Source: Streptococcus suis (GTDB lineage: Bacteria > Bacillota > Bacilli > Lactobacillales > Streptococcaceae). Taken from it: DNA of 38,756 nt. The notes beneath the pieces are model-generated. The model ran no database searches. It had not been told where the DNA came from and saw nothing but the letters and a program-made list of their open reading frames with translations. Below are positions 31,893 to 38,756 of this stretch, one piece after another. The position numbers were made by a program, and so were the translations under genes. The stretch's first letter is position 1, and each line of letters begins with the position of its first letter. The stretch is from assembly GCF_016775005.1 (NCBI RefSeq), contig NZ_JAEUXI010000007.1:87860-126615 (forward strand). Reading direction: 5' to 3'.

Positions 31893-33065
31893 TTACTCCC
31901 TGTATTCTTCCAATAAAACATACCAGTGGGTGTTCCCTGTAGCTTCCTCATAGGAACCATGTTCCAACTCACCTTGGGCATTGACACGGTACCGCCAATA
32001 GCTTGGTTCAAAGTCTGAATCCGATGGAATCGTCACATCTGCATAAACCAAATCATCTTCCTCTTTGTAAACCGAAATGACTGGTTGTTGACGATTGTAG
32101 TGAACGTTCTCTGGGTTCATGAAAAATGCATAGGCAACCCATCTCTGCACCTGCTCAGTTGTCAAATCCTTGGTATTGACCTGTGCAAGACCTCCCTGAA
32201 CTTCCGTCAACGAAATCCAACCCTGTCCTGACTTTAGCTTGCCCCAGCTATGACCATCGTTATAAGTCGTCTCCACAATAGTATAGGTGCCTGGATCAAT
32301 GGTCGCAACATAAGTTGCCGTTAAATAAGGCGCTTGAAGGATAGACAAGCCTGTCCTTTCAATTTCAATGGCAAAGGTTTGAGAAGAAACTTGGCTACTG
32401 CTCGTCGTCGAAGCTGTTCCTTCACTGCTTGTTTCTGATGTCGCAGTCTCCTCTTTTGCTACAATCAGATCTACCACTTCCCCTCTTTTCACCTTGCTGC
32501 CCCCACTAGGTGTCGATAAGCTGACTTGCCCCGGTTCAACAGTCTGTCCACCAATTTCCGTAACTGTTCCCAATACAAAACCTTCATCACGCAAGACTTC
32601 CTTGGCCTCAGCCAAGGACACGCCACGTAATTCTGGAACCCTAACATGCTGCATGTCTGTATAAACATAGTAAACACCAAACATACCGACTAGTAGTACT
32701 AAGAGGGAAATAAAAATGCCCAGTTGTCTTCTTCTTGCAGCCGCCAGTTGTCTCTCCTCTTTCTCTAAAAGATACTGGGAATAATCGTTCTCAGCATCAT
32801 CAAGCATTTGCTGAAAGACTAGTCGCTGACTGTCATCTGAGGCTTGAGCCAAATGAAGTTGGAGTTGAAAAATTCGATCTTTGTACTCTGTTTCAATTTG
32901 ACGTTCATGCTCCTTCTCAAGAAGTGCATTCTGTTTTCTTAGCGCATGGGTCTGGGAATTAATCGCATAGGACTGAGAATGAATAGCATTGGTCTGGGCA
33001 TCCATTTTTCGACTTAGTTCATCATGTCTTCGCTGTTCTTCCATATCACGCATCCATTTATCCAT
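31893..33065 (-). CDS. Single-pass membrane protein with cytoplasmic coiled coil, PASTA domain and SH3-like region
   Basis: In this 390-residue protein, residues 1-112 are charged and helical, with a Gln/Ser/Asn-rich repeated pattern (NAIHSQSYAINSQTHALRKQN) suggesting a coiled coil. Residues about 115-134 are one membrane span preceded by RRR. Residues about 141-203 are a PASTA domain (VRVPELRGVSLAEAKEVLRD then GGSKVKRGEVVDLIVA). A Ser/Thr linker follows, then about 230-295 resembles a bacterial SH3-like domain (HSWGKLKSGQGWISL). PASTA binds peptidoglycan fragments and usually sits on Ser/Thr kinases or PBPs; no kinase or transpeptidase is present here. It may sense or tether the wall. Monocistronic. 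Confidence 0.75.
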   Translation of the reverse strand: MDKWMRDMEEQRRHDELSRKMDAQTNAIHSQSYAINSQTHALRKQNALLEKEHERQIETEYKDRIFQLQLHLAQASDDSQRLVFQQMLDDAENDYSQYLLEKEERQLAAARRRQLGIFISLLVLLVGMFGVYYVYTDMQHVRVPELRGVSLAEAKEVLRDEGFVLGTVTEIGGQTVEPGQVSLSTPSGGSKVKRGEVVDLIVAKEETATSETSSEGTASTTSSSQVSSQTFAIEIERTGLSILQAPYLTATYVATIDPGTYTIVETTYNDGHSWGKLKSGQGWISLTEVQGGLAQVNTKDLTTEQVQRWVAYAFFMNPENVHYNRQQPVISVYKEEDDLVYADVTIPSDSDFEPSYWRYRVNAQGELEHGSYEEATGNTHWYVLLEEYRE

Positions 33066-33152
33066 GCTCCAACTCTCCTAAAAACAAGTTCATCATCGAC
33101 TTAGTATTCTCCACCAAGCCTATTTCTCATAGTATAACAAAACAATGATAGA

Positions 33153-33176
33153 AGAGCAATCCCATGGGATTGCTCT
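33153..33176. other. Perfect 24-bp palindrome upstream of the PASTA-protein gene
   Basis: AGAGCAATCCCA followed by its exact reverse complement, centred on CATG. It lies about 90 bp before ATG 33065, upstream of a TATACT (33130-33135) on the minus strand, and 70 bp before the DUF1761 promoter. No T-run follows in either direction, so an operator is as likely as a terminator. Confidence 0.6.
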
Positions 33177-33243
33177 CATATTTCAAATTACAGCTAATAA
33201 CAGTTTATCAACGGTTTTGTTTGTATTTTTTGAAAAAGAAATT

Positions 33244-33299
33244 TTGACATGTGACATACGATGTGGTATGCTAAGCTTTATTAACTTGTCCGTACAAGT
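33244..33299 (+). promoter_or_regulatory. Promoter and leader dyad of the DUF1761 gene
   Basis: TTGACA (33244-33249), a 17-bp spacer and TATGCT (33267-33272), then the dyad ACTTGT-CCGT-ACAAGT (33284-33299) just after the expected start. The dyad is typical in size for a TetR- or MarR-family operator. Confidence 0.7.
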
Positions 33300-33312
33300 A
33301 TAAGGAGAATAT

Positions 33313-33702
33313 ATGACACTTATTTTGGGAATTGTGGCAGGGCTGATTGCCTTTGCGATTGGTGGTTTGTGGTATGGTTTGATTTTCCGTGATGCTTGGA
33401 TTGAAGCCTCTGGCATTGACATGGCCAAGGTAGAAGCTGACCGTCAAGCTGGGAAAAATGGCCAGAAGGAAATGGTGATTTCCTTGGCGATTGAAGTTTT
33501 GACTGCTGTTGTGGCAATTTTCTTCATCAAGACCCTTGATGTTTCACCACTCCACGCAGCTGGTGGCATGGGCGTAATTGCAGTCCTTGCTTCATTGAAG
33601 AACTACGTCTTTGAGCAACGCCCTCTTAAACTCATCCTTATCAACGAAAGCTACAAACTGGTCTGCTATTTGGTAGTCGGAATCATTGCCTTGTTTGCAT
33701 AA
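33313..33702 (+). CDS. DUF1761 family small membrane protein
   Basis: This 129-residue protein has three or four membrane segments (ILGIVAGLIAFAIGGLWYGLIF; two central helices; VCYLVVGIIALF) and the conserved GGLWYGLIFRDAWIEASG motif of DUF1761. Function is unknown for the family. AAGGAG precedes ATG by 5 nt. It is monocistronic between a strong promoter with a dyad and a clean terminator, which suggests tight conditional expression. Confidence 0.8.
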   Translation: MTLILGIVAGLIAFAIGGLWYGLIFRDAWIEASGIDMAKVEADRQAGKNGQKEMVISLAIEVLTAVVAIFFIKTLDVSPLHAAGGMGVIAVLASLKNYVFEQRPLKLILINESYKLVCYLVVGIIALFA

Positions 33703-33706
33703 ATTC

Positions 33707-33733
33707 AACCCTCCTAAGCTAGGAGGGTTTTAT
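33707..33733 (+). terminator. Terminator of the DUF1761 gene
   Basis: AACCCTCCT and AGGAGGGTT pair perfectly around AAGCT, followed by TTTTA. A TACAAT 6-12 bp further on may be the -10 of the next gene. Confidence 0.85.
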
Positions 33734-33771
33734 GGTACAATAAAAAGAAGACTAAGACCAAAGGAGCCACC

Positions 33772-34752
33772 ATGTCCCTCTCCCTCCGAACCATTAAACT
33801 GATATTTGCTACCGTGCTGGCCATTTACCTCGCGACCACCCTGGGCTTGTCCTATGCGACGGCAGCTGGCATCATCGCCATTCTCAGCGTCCTCGACACC
33901 CGCAAGTCCAGCTTCAAAATGGCCCTCAACCGCCTCTTCTCCACCTTCCTGGCCCTTACCATGGCCGTCCTGACCTTCGCCTTCTTTGGCTTTGGCATCT
34001 GGACTCTGGGCATCTACCTGGCACTCTACGTCCCTCTGGCCTACCGTTTCAACTGGGAGGCAGGCATCGCTCCCTCGACCGTCCTTGTCACCCACCTCTT
34101 GCTAGAGCAGGATATTTCGCTGATTTTTTTGGGAAATGAGCTGGCGCTTTTTCTGATTGGGGCAGGACTTGCACTCTTGTTTAACCTCTATATGCCCTCG
34201 CAAGAAAAGCAAATCCAGGCCTATCATGACCAAGTCGAAGACCTACTCAAGCAGATTCTCCTCCGCTTTGAAGCCTTTCTACTCAACGGCGACGGACGAA
34301 ACGAGGCAGAATTGATTACGCAGCTGGATAAGACCTTGGACGAGGCCCTCAAAGTCGTCTATCTAGACCGCCACAACCAGCTCTTCCAGCAGACCAATTA
34401 CCAGGTCCATTACTTTGAAATGCGAGCCGCACAAAACAAAATCCTGCGAACCATGGCAGGAAATATCAACAAATGTTTACTGGAAGGCAGAGAAAATGTC
34501 ATCCTGTCCAGCCTCTTCGAGCGAGCAGCCCAGCAACTGAGCCGAGAAAACTCCGCCAAGGAATTGCTCCTAGACATCGAGCTCTTCCATGCCACCTTCC
34601 GCGAACGGCCTCTGCCACAAACCCGAGAAGAATTTGAAACCCGAGCCACCCTCTTCCAACTCCTACACGACATGGAAGCCTTTATTCGCCTCAAGGTTGA
34701 CTTTTATGAGGTTTACAAAGATGAAGATGAGGGTAGTGAAAAAGGAAATTAA
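33772..34752 (+). CDS. Aromatic acid exporter family (ArAE) membrane protein
   Basis: In this 326-residue protein, residues 1-150 hold about five membrane segments with the family motif TLGLSYATAAGIIAILSVLDTRKSSF. Residues 160-326 are a soluble helical domain (DLLKQILLRFEAFLL, TREEFETRATLFQLLHDMEAF). It matches the short Gram-positive ArAE_1/YgaE-like exporters. AAAGGAG precedes ATG. GC content is visibly higher than in the neighbours. The transported compound is not predictable. Confidence 0.8.
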   Translation: MSLSLRTIKLIFATVLAIYLATTLGLSYATAAGIIAILSVLDTRKSSFKMALNRLFSTFLALTMAVLTFAFFGFGIWTLGIYLALYVPLAYRFNWEAGIAPSTVLVTHLLLEQDISLIFLGNELALFLIGAGLALLFNLYMPSQEKQIQAYHDQVEDLLKQILLRFEAFLLNGDGRNEAELITQLDKTLDEALKVVYLDRHNQLFQQTNYQVHYFEMRAAQNKILRTMAGNINKCLLEGRENVILSSLFERAAQQLSRENSAKELLLDIELFHATFRERPLPQTREEFETRATLFQLLHDMEAFIRLKVDFYEVYKDEDEGSEKGN

Positions 34753-34840
34753 AATGAATCGCAATTTTTACTTCTATCTTTCAAAATTGATGTGCCTCTG
34801 TAAATAAATATCTATGACTACTATATTATACGGAGGAACC

Positions 34841-35428
34841 ATGACTATTATTACTTATGCACTGATTCTTGGTATTTCAACAAGTATCGATTATTTCCTA
34901 ATTTTATTCCTTTTATTTTCACAGGCAAAGAAACCAGGTGAAAAACGCACAATCTATTTTGGACAACTACTTGCTAGTTTTATACTCATTCTCTTAAGTT
35001 CAATCCTTAGCCAAGTTGCCAATATTTTTCTAGCTGACTGGGTCCTTGGTCTGCTCGGCTTCGTCCCTATTCTACTAGGGGTTAGAATCCTTTTTGAAAA
35101 CGAAGCAGAAACAGAAATTCCTGATAGCAAAATCGGACTACTATCTATCATTTTTATTTCATTAGCATCGGGAGTAGATAATTTAGGAATATTTACCCCT
35201 TATTTTACAACTTTAAGTACCTTAGAAACACTCTTAACTGCTAGCCTGATCTTGCTAGAGACAGTCGCCATTTGCTACCTAGCAGAAAAATTTGGAAGTC
35301 TCCATAGCATTTCTGAATTCATAGAAAAATATGAAAAAATGATTCTTCCAACCATTTTTATCGTATTAGGAATCTACATTTTATTCGAATTCGGAACAAT
35401 GACCTACCTACTGCAATTACTAACATAA
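34841..35428 (+). CDS. CadD-family cadmium/cation resistance transporter
   Basis: This 195-residue membrane protein starts at ATG 34841, chosen because GGAGG lies 4-8 nt upstream; the ATG 27 bp earlier has none. It has about six membrane segments. STSIDYFLILFLLFSQAK, IYFGQLLASFILILLS, VLGLLGFVPILLGV and ASGVDNLGIFTPYF reproduce the paired Asp-containing motifs of staphylococcal CadD. No CadC/ArsR regulator is next to it. Metal specificity is inferred. Confidence 0.82.
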   Translation: MTIITYALILGISTSIDYFLILFLLFSQAKKPGEKRTIYFGQLLASFILILLSSILSQVANIFLADWVLGLLGFVPILLGVRILFENEAETEIPDSKIGLLSIIFISLASGVDNLGIFTPYFTTLSTLETLLTASLILLETVAICYLAEKFGSLHSISEFIEKYEKMILPTIFIVLGIYILFEFGTMTYLLQLLT

Positions 35429-35432
35429 GAAA

Positions 35433-35465
35433 AGGAACCGTCAGTTTAAACCGACGGTTCTTCTA
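35433..35465 (+). terminator. Terminator of the CadD-like gene
   Basis: GAACCGTC pairs with GACGGTTC, with an inner GTTTAAAC palindrome, followed by TTCTATTTT. Confidence 0.8.
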
Positions 35466-35497
35466 TTTTCCCATGAAATTCATCTGATATAGTCTTT

Positions 35498-35583
35498 TAG
35501 TTTACTTTTAGTACTAGGCAACGAGCCGCAGGCATAACTGGAGTTAGGCAAGGTGAGTTAACGACGTAATAAAAGATGAACTA
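35498..35583. repeat. 86-bp MITE-like repeat, copy 2
   Basis: About 70 of 86 bases match 28433-28518 in the same orientation, with the terminal inverted repeats kept. It runs into the 3' end of the small membrane-protein gene at 35544 and supplies that gene's last 13 or so codons and stop. Confidence 0.8.
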
Positions 35584-35768
35584 AATGACGATACTTGGTT
35601 GTGCAAATGCAAGAAAGATATACCCATCATAACCGCATTCCCTGCGACTGCAATGATAAATTCCTCCTTGGAGGATACCGTCCCCAGCCAAACAGCCAAG
35701 ATCAAAGTGAGATTGTAAATCAAAATGGAGAAAGCAGTCCAGCGAATTTTTCTAAGTAACGTCTTCAT
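35544..35768 (-). CDS. Small two-span membrane protein, C-terminus altered by a repeat
   Basis: This 74-residue protein has two hydrophobic helices (FSILIYNLTLILAVWLG; FIIAVAGNAVMMGISFLHL) and a basic N-terminus (MKTLLRKIRW). AGGAGG precedes ATG. The last 13 or so residues (about SSSFITSLTHLA) are encoded by repeat copy 2, so the ancestral protein probably ended differently. No family recognised. Confidence 0.6.
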   Translation of the reverse strand: MKTLLRKIRWTAFSILIYNLTLILAVWLGTVSSKEEFIIAVAGNAVMMGISFLHLHNQVSSFSSSFITSLTHLA

Positions 35769-35850
35769 AGGAAACCTCCTGTAAGTATCTTTTCTATATT
35801 TATTATATAGAGTTTAGCAAACAAAAATAAGAAATTATATGTTCCTAGCC

Positions 35851-35878
35851 AAAAACCGCCAGATTTTCATCTGACGGT
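35851..35878 (-). terminator. Terminator of msmK
   Basis: ACCGTCAGAT pairs with ATCTGGCGGT (one U:G) around GAAA, followed by a T-run on the minus strand. Confidence 0.85.
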
Positions 35879-35898
35879 CAGGTGTTTTATGAACAATT

Positions 35899-37029
35899 TT
35901 ATACGATGGCCTTGCTTGTTTCATCATCAAAGAAGTGAGCTTTGTTGAGGTTGAAGGTCAAGCGGACTTTATCGCCTGGGTTATGATAGTCACGTGCATC
36001 AACACGAGATACGAATTCTGTGCTACCTACTTTAGAGTAAAGCATGGTTTCTGCACCGAGAAGCTCTGAAACGACTACTTCTGCTTCTACGATAGAAGAA
36101 GGGTAAGTATCCAACTCCAACTGAGAAGCCTTGATGTCTTCTGGACGAATACCAAGTGTGAAGCTCTTACCATTGTAGCCTTTTTCTTCCAAGTGCTTGC
36201 GACGACCTTCTGGAAGATCCACTTTGAAGCCATCTCCAGCAAGAACACCATCTTGAAGCGTCACTGTGAAGAAGTTCATAGCAGGGCTACCGATGAAGCT
36301 GGCAACAAACTTGTTGACTGGACGATTGTATAGCTCTTCTGGGCTACCGATTTGCTCGATACGACCGATTGTACCTGTACCTGCTGGGTTTTTAGTCGCA
36401 GACATGATAACGATACGGTCAGCCAAGGTCATAGCTTCTGTTTGGTCGTGGGTTACGTAGATGGTTGTTGCACCGATACGGCGGTGGATTTTGGCAATCT
36501 CTGTACGCATGGATACACGCAATTTGGCATCCAAGTTTGACAAAGGCTCATCCATCAAGAATACTTTTGCATCACGGACGATGGCACGACCCATGGCAAC
36601 ACGTTGACGTTGTCCACCTGAAAGGTCAGCTGGTTTGCGCTCCAAGAATTCTGTCAAGCCAAGAATTTGTGCAGCCTCTTCCACACGTTTTTTGATTTCA
36701 TCCTTGCTGTATTTACGCAATTTCAAACCGAAAGCCATATTGTCAAATACAGTCATGTGTGGGTAGAGGGCATAGTTCTGGAATACCATGGCAATGTCAC
36801 GGTCTTTAGGTGCCACATCGTTCATCAACACGCCATCGATGTATGCTTCCCCTTCTGTAATATCTTCCAAACCAGCAATCATACGAAGAGTGGTTGACTT
36901 ACCACATCCTGAAGGACCTACGAATACGATAAACTCCTTGTCCTTGATGTCCAAGTTAAAATCTTCAACTGAGTAATGCTCGCTGTTTGGGTATTTTTTG
37001 TAGATATTTTTTAAATTCAATTGAACCAT
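35899..37029 (-). CDS. msmK: Sugar ABC transporter ATP-binding protein MsmK
   Basis: This 376-residue ATPase of the MalK/UgpC class has Walker A GPSGCGKSTT, Q-loop VFQNYALYPHM, signature LSGGQRQRVAMGRA, Walker B KVFLMDEPLSNLD and an H-loop in YVTHDQTEAMT. A C-terminal regulatory TOBE domain follows. ATG 37029 is taken as the start (AGGA 8 nt upstream); the frame extends two codons to a TTG. In streptococci, MsmK energises several sugar importers whose operons lack their own ATPase. It stands alone here, with no permease or binding protein nearby, consistent with that shared role. A cre-like site overlaps its promoter. Confidence 0.95.
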   Translation of the reverse strand: MVQLNLKNIYKKYPNSEHYSVEDFNLDIKDKEFIVFVGPSGCGKSTTLRMIAGLEDITEGEAYIDGVLMNDVAPKDRDIAMVFQNYALYPHMTVFDNMAFGLKLRKYSKDEIKKRVEEAAQILGLTEFLERKPADLSGGQRQRVAMGRAIVRDAKVFLMDEPLSNLDAKLRVSMRTEIAKIHRRIGATTIYVTHDQTEAMTLADRIVIMSATKNPAGTGTIGRIEQIGSPEELYNRPVNKFVASFIGSPAMNFFTVTLQDGVLAGDGFKVDLPEGRRKHLEEKGYNGKSFTLGIRPEDIKASQLELDTYPSSIVEAEVVVSELLGAETMLYSKVGSTEFVSRVDARDYHNPGDKVRLTFNLNKAHFFDDETSKAIV

Positions 37030-37058
37030 GTTCAATCCTCGCTTTCTTTGATGCTTAT

Positions 37059-37080
37059 ATTATAAATGAAAACGCTTTAT
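37059..37080 (-). promoter_or_regulatory. msmK: msmK promoter with cre-like site
   Basis: TATAAT (37059-37064) on the minus strand, with a partial cre (37067-37080; 12 of 14 on the plus strand, TGAAAACGCTTTAT) covering the spacer. CcpA repression is plausible. Confidence 0.55.
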
Positions 37081-37111
37081 CTTTCTCTGTCAGAGTGAAC
37101 AAAATAAAAAA

Positions 37112-37140
37112 GATATTCTGTGCAAGCTGCACAAAATATC
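37112..37140 (-). terminator. Terminator of the PucR-type regulator gene
   Basis: GATATTTTGTGCA pairs with TGCACAGAATATC (one mismatch) around GCT, then TTTTTTATTTT. The TGA stop overlaps the first arm. Confidence 0.85.
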
Positions 37141-37990
37141 AAAATTCATCATCTATGATAGCGTGATAACATACCGCTAAATCATTTAACTCCTTTAACT
37201 GCAAGCCTGTCCATTCCTGCCATTTATCCAAGCGATACTGAAGCGTATTGCGGTGGATATACAGCCGTTGTGCAGTCTTGGTCAATACTGCCCCTTCAGC
37301 CCACAAGGCTCGAATCACGTCTCCCAGGTCCTGTTTGGAAACCAACTGCGCCACTCCTGTTTTTAAGCTGGCGTAAGATTTGCCCGACCAAAGGAATAAT
37401 TGACTAAACTGCAAGAGGGTCGAATGATTATAGGTCTGGCACCATTCTTGAAAGAGAGCTTCTTCCTGCTGAAAAAGTTGTGGCCAAGAAGCTGCGACTT
37501 CCTCTGGCCAAACCTGTCCAACAAAAACAGTCAAGCGCAGACCAAAATCAAACTCGAGTGCCGACAGGGTGTCTCTCAAGATCTCCCGACAATCTAGATA
37601 AGGCGACTGCTCTAAGACAAAAACATAGTCACTAGCCGTGGAAGCATACCAGGCTACTAGATTGGGAAGCAGGTCTTCCATCGTCTGACGCCAAGCTTGG
37701 CGGACTTCATCTTCCACATCCGACCACAATCGAACCTGTACAAACTGCAAAGCTGCAATAGGCTGTGGCAAGGATCGCTTGCCATCCAAGAAAAGCCGCC
37801 AAGGAGACTGCTGGCTCTCTGTCCCTTCTCCTTGTAACAAATCCAACAAAAAGCGTTCCCGATCCGATAGGCCTTCACCTAACGTCAGATACTGTCCGTC
37901 CACAAGTTTGACGAAAGCCTCTCCCTGTTGAGGGCGCGCATTCGACCACTTGGCCTGCGGAAAATATTGCAAGACTCTTTCCTTATCCAC
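37139..37990 (-). CDS. PucR/CdaR-type HTH transcriptional regulator
   Basis: This 283-residue protein has a C-terminal HTH_30-type domain (about 228-275: LTKTAQRLYIHRNTLQYRLDKWQEWTG), the PucR/CdaR signature. The N-terminal 200 residues form an acidic, Trp-rich alpha/beta domain with a GGDEF-like fold position (VFVLEQSPYLDCREILRDTL). The start is GTG 37990, with an AGAGGAAGAG ribosome binding site. It lies directly upstream of msmK on the same strand but is closed by its own terminator, so any control of msmK would be in trans. Ligand unknown. Confidence 0.85.
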   Translation of the reverse strand: MDKERVLQYFPQAKWSNARPQQGEAFVKLVDGQYLTLGEGLSDRERFLLDLLQGEGTESQQSPWRLFLDGKRSLPQPIAALQFVQVRLWSDVEDEVRQAWRQTMEDLLPNLVAWYASTASDYVFVLEQSPYLDCREILRDTLSALEFDFGLRLTVFVGQVWPEEVAASWPQLFQQEEALFQEWCQTYNHSTLLQFSQLFLWSGKSYASLKTGVAQLVSKQDLGDVIRALWAEGAVLTKTAQRLYIHRNTLQYRLDKWQEWTGLQLKELNDLAVCYHAIIDDEF

Positions 37991-38051
37991 TTCGACTCTT
38001 CCTCTCTATTTTCTGTAATCCATTATACCATATCCCCGTCTTCTCCAAACA

Positions 38052-38086
38052 AAATATAGGTGCCCCATCATGAGGCACCTATATTT
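38052..38086 (-). terminator. Terminator of the LPxTG protein gene
   Basis: AAATATAGGTGCC and GGCACCTATATTT pair perfectly around 9 nt, followed by TTG on the minus strand. Confidence 0.8.
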
Positions 38087-38138
38087 CTATTCTAGCGCGG
38101 AGAAAACTGCCGTAACAGCCAGTCTCACCTGCTATCAC

Positions 38139-38756
38139 TTATTCCTGGTCCTTACGACCTTTTCGTGACATGCCTAGGCCTGCCAACAAGATTCCGACAC
38201 CTACTGCCGATACCAAACTTGTTTGACTCTCACCTGTCTTAGGTAATTGTCTCACAGGGGTCTCAGTTGCTGGTTTCTTCGGTTCAGGTACAATGATGTA
38301 TTCAATCACTGTATCAACACTTGGGTTCTCAGGCATTGGAGGGAGTCTGTAACCCTTCGTCGGATCCTTCGGATCAATAAATTCCAAAGGCTGTCCATCA
38401 GGACCGAACGGAATCAAGCCTGGTACGAACGGAATGATTGGTCGGTCTGTACCTGGAACAGTTGGGTCTGTTGGGTGGTTCGGGTAGACAACTGGTGGGA
38501 TTGGATCGAATCCATCTGGTACACGAGGGGTCCATGAACCGAGTGGGCTGTAAGTCACCACTTCTGTCATGTCGCTTGACAATGGACCGACTTCAACTGC
38601 TGATACGCTTGCCTTGTCTGCCAGGTAGCCCTGCTTGAGTGGAGAAGCCACTTCTGGAAGAGTCTGGTTGGCAGTCCAATCACCATAGTGGATGGCACCT
38701 GTCACCAGGTTGACCTCGGCACTGCGGCGGAAGGACTTGGTCTCTGTCACCCTATC
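38139..38756 (-). CDS. C-terminal part of an LPxTG surface protein with a Mub-like repeat (5' end outside window)
   Basis: 206 codons are visible and the frame is open at the right edge; the GTG at 38750 is an internal Val, not a start. SFRRSAEVNLVTGAIHYGDW and LPEVASPLKQGYLADKASV match the Mub/MucBP-type repeat of Gram-positive mucus-binding proteins. A Pro-rich wall-spanning region (about PTDPTVPGTDRPIIPFVPG) follows. The sortase signal is LPKTG, then SAVGVGILLAGLG and a basic tail. It is probably a large repeat-containing adhesin; its N-terminal domains lie beyond the window. Confidence 0.88.
   Translation of the reverse strand, partial: DRVTETKSFRRSAEVNLVTGAIHYGDWTANQTLPEVASPLKQGYLADKASVSAVEVGPLSSDMTEVVTYSPLGSWTPRVPDGFDPIPPVVYPNHPTDPTVPGTDRPIIPFVPGLIPFGPDGQPLEFIDPKDPTKGYRLPPMPENPSVDTVIEYIIVPEPKKPATETPVRQLPKTGESQTSLVSAVGVGILLAGLGMSRKGRKDQE

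Noticed and set aside
33730..34095. Minus-strand 121-residue Gly/Glu-rich ORF
   Set aside because: Antisense to the ArAE membrane-protein gene; low-complexity product typical of a shadow frame.

Overview
The window looks like chromosomal DNA of a low-GC streptococcus, most probably Streptococcus suis or a close relative. The reasons are sortase-anchored LPxTG proteins, an accessory-Sec serine-rich-repeat adhesin locus, an L13-S9 ribosomal operon with an L13 leader, msmK, strong AGGAGG ribosome binding sites, and TTGACA or extended TGnTATAAT promoters. The species call is inference from gene content. Almost everything reads on the minus strand, so the description below runs from low to high coordinate. 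No tRNA, rRNA or CRISPR array was seen.

Positions 1-9.9 kb: serine-rich-repeat (SRR) glycoprotein locus. The largest gene runs off the left edge. It is a minus-strand SRR adhesin (1-4152, 1384 codons visible, no stop in the window) with a KxYKxGKxW-type signal peptide, a short SRR, a folded non-repeat region and a long SESV/SESI repeat tract. Upstream, in transcription order, are GT2, gtf3, a GT-D/GT2 fusion (dGT1 type) and a second GT2. These would extend the O-glycan on the adhesin. A terminator separates a polysaccharide pyruvyl-transferase-family gene from them.

10-13.4 kb: a pyridoxamine-oxidase-fold gene, then a four-gene damage-response cassette. It holds an HdiR/LexA-like autocleaving repressor, a Y-family polymerase, a YolD-like protein and a small partner, behind a strong promoter carrying a 20-bp palindromic operator candidate.

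13.5-21.7 kb: an accretion island at the 3' end of rpsI. A 15-bp core occurs three times: at rpsI itself, in a 51-bp duplicate of the rpsI 3' end at 15.2 kb, and beside a duplicate of the rpsI terminator at 13.5 kb. The outer segment (about 6.4 kb) has GTGTGAA repeats inside both ends. It carries an XRE regulator, a SEC10/PgrA surface-exclusion-like LPxTG protein, a DUF4062-domain protein (candidate phage-defence protein) and gene debris. The inner segment (about 1.7 kb) carries an AbiU2/HEPN-like protein and a small orphan ORF. No integrase is visible, so these look like relics or satellites.

21.7-27.9 kb: rplM-rpsI with leader and promoter, then a reactive-sulfur module. It has an ArsR-rhodanese regulator with its own promoter, and an operon of CoA-disulfide reductase-rhodanese, an APC permease and a YeeE/YedE sulfur transporter.

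27.9-38.8 kb: a GNAT gene broken by a frameshift and an 86-bp MITE-like repeat (a second copy is at 35.5 kb); a cre-controlled TIM-barrel-like gene; rlmB-rae1/yacP-degV (rlmB may be leaderless); a PASTA membrane protein; plus-strand DUF1761, aromatic-acid-exporter-like and CadD genes; msmK with a catabolite-type promoter; a PucR-type regulator; and the C-terminus of an LPxTG protein with a Mub-like repeat running off the right edge.
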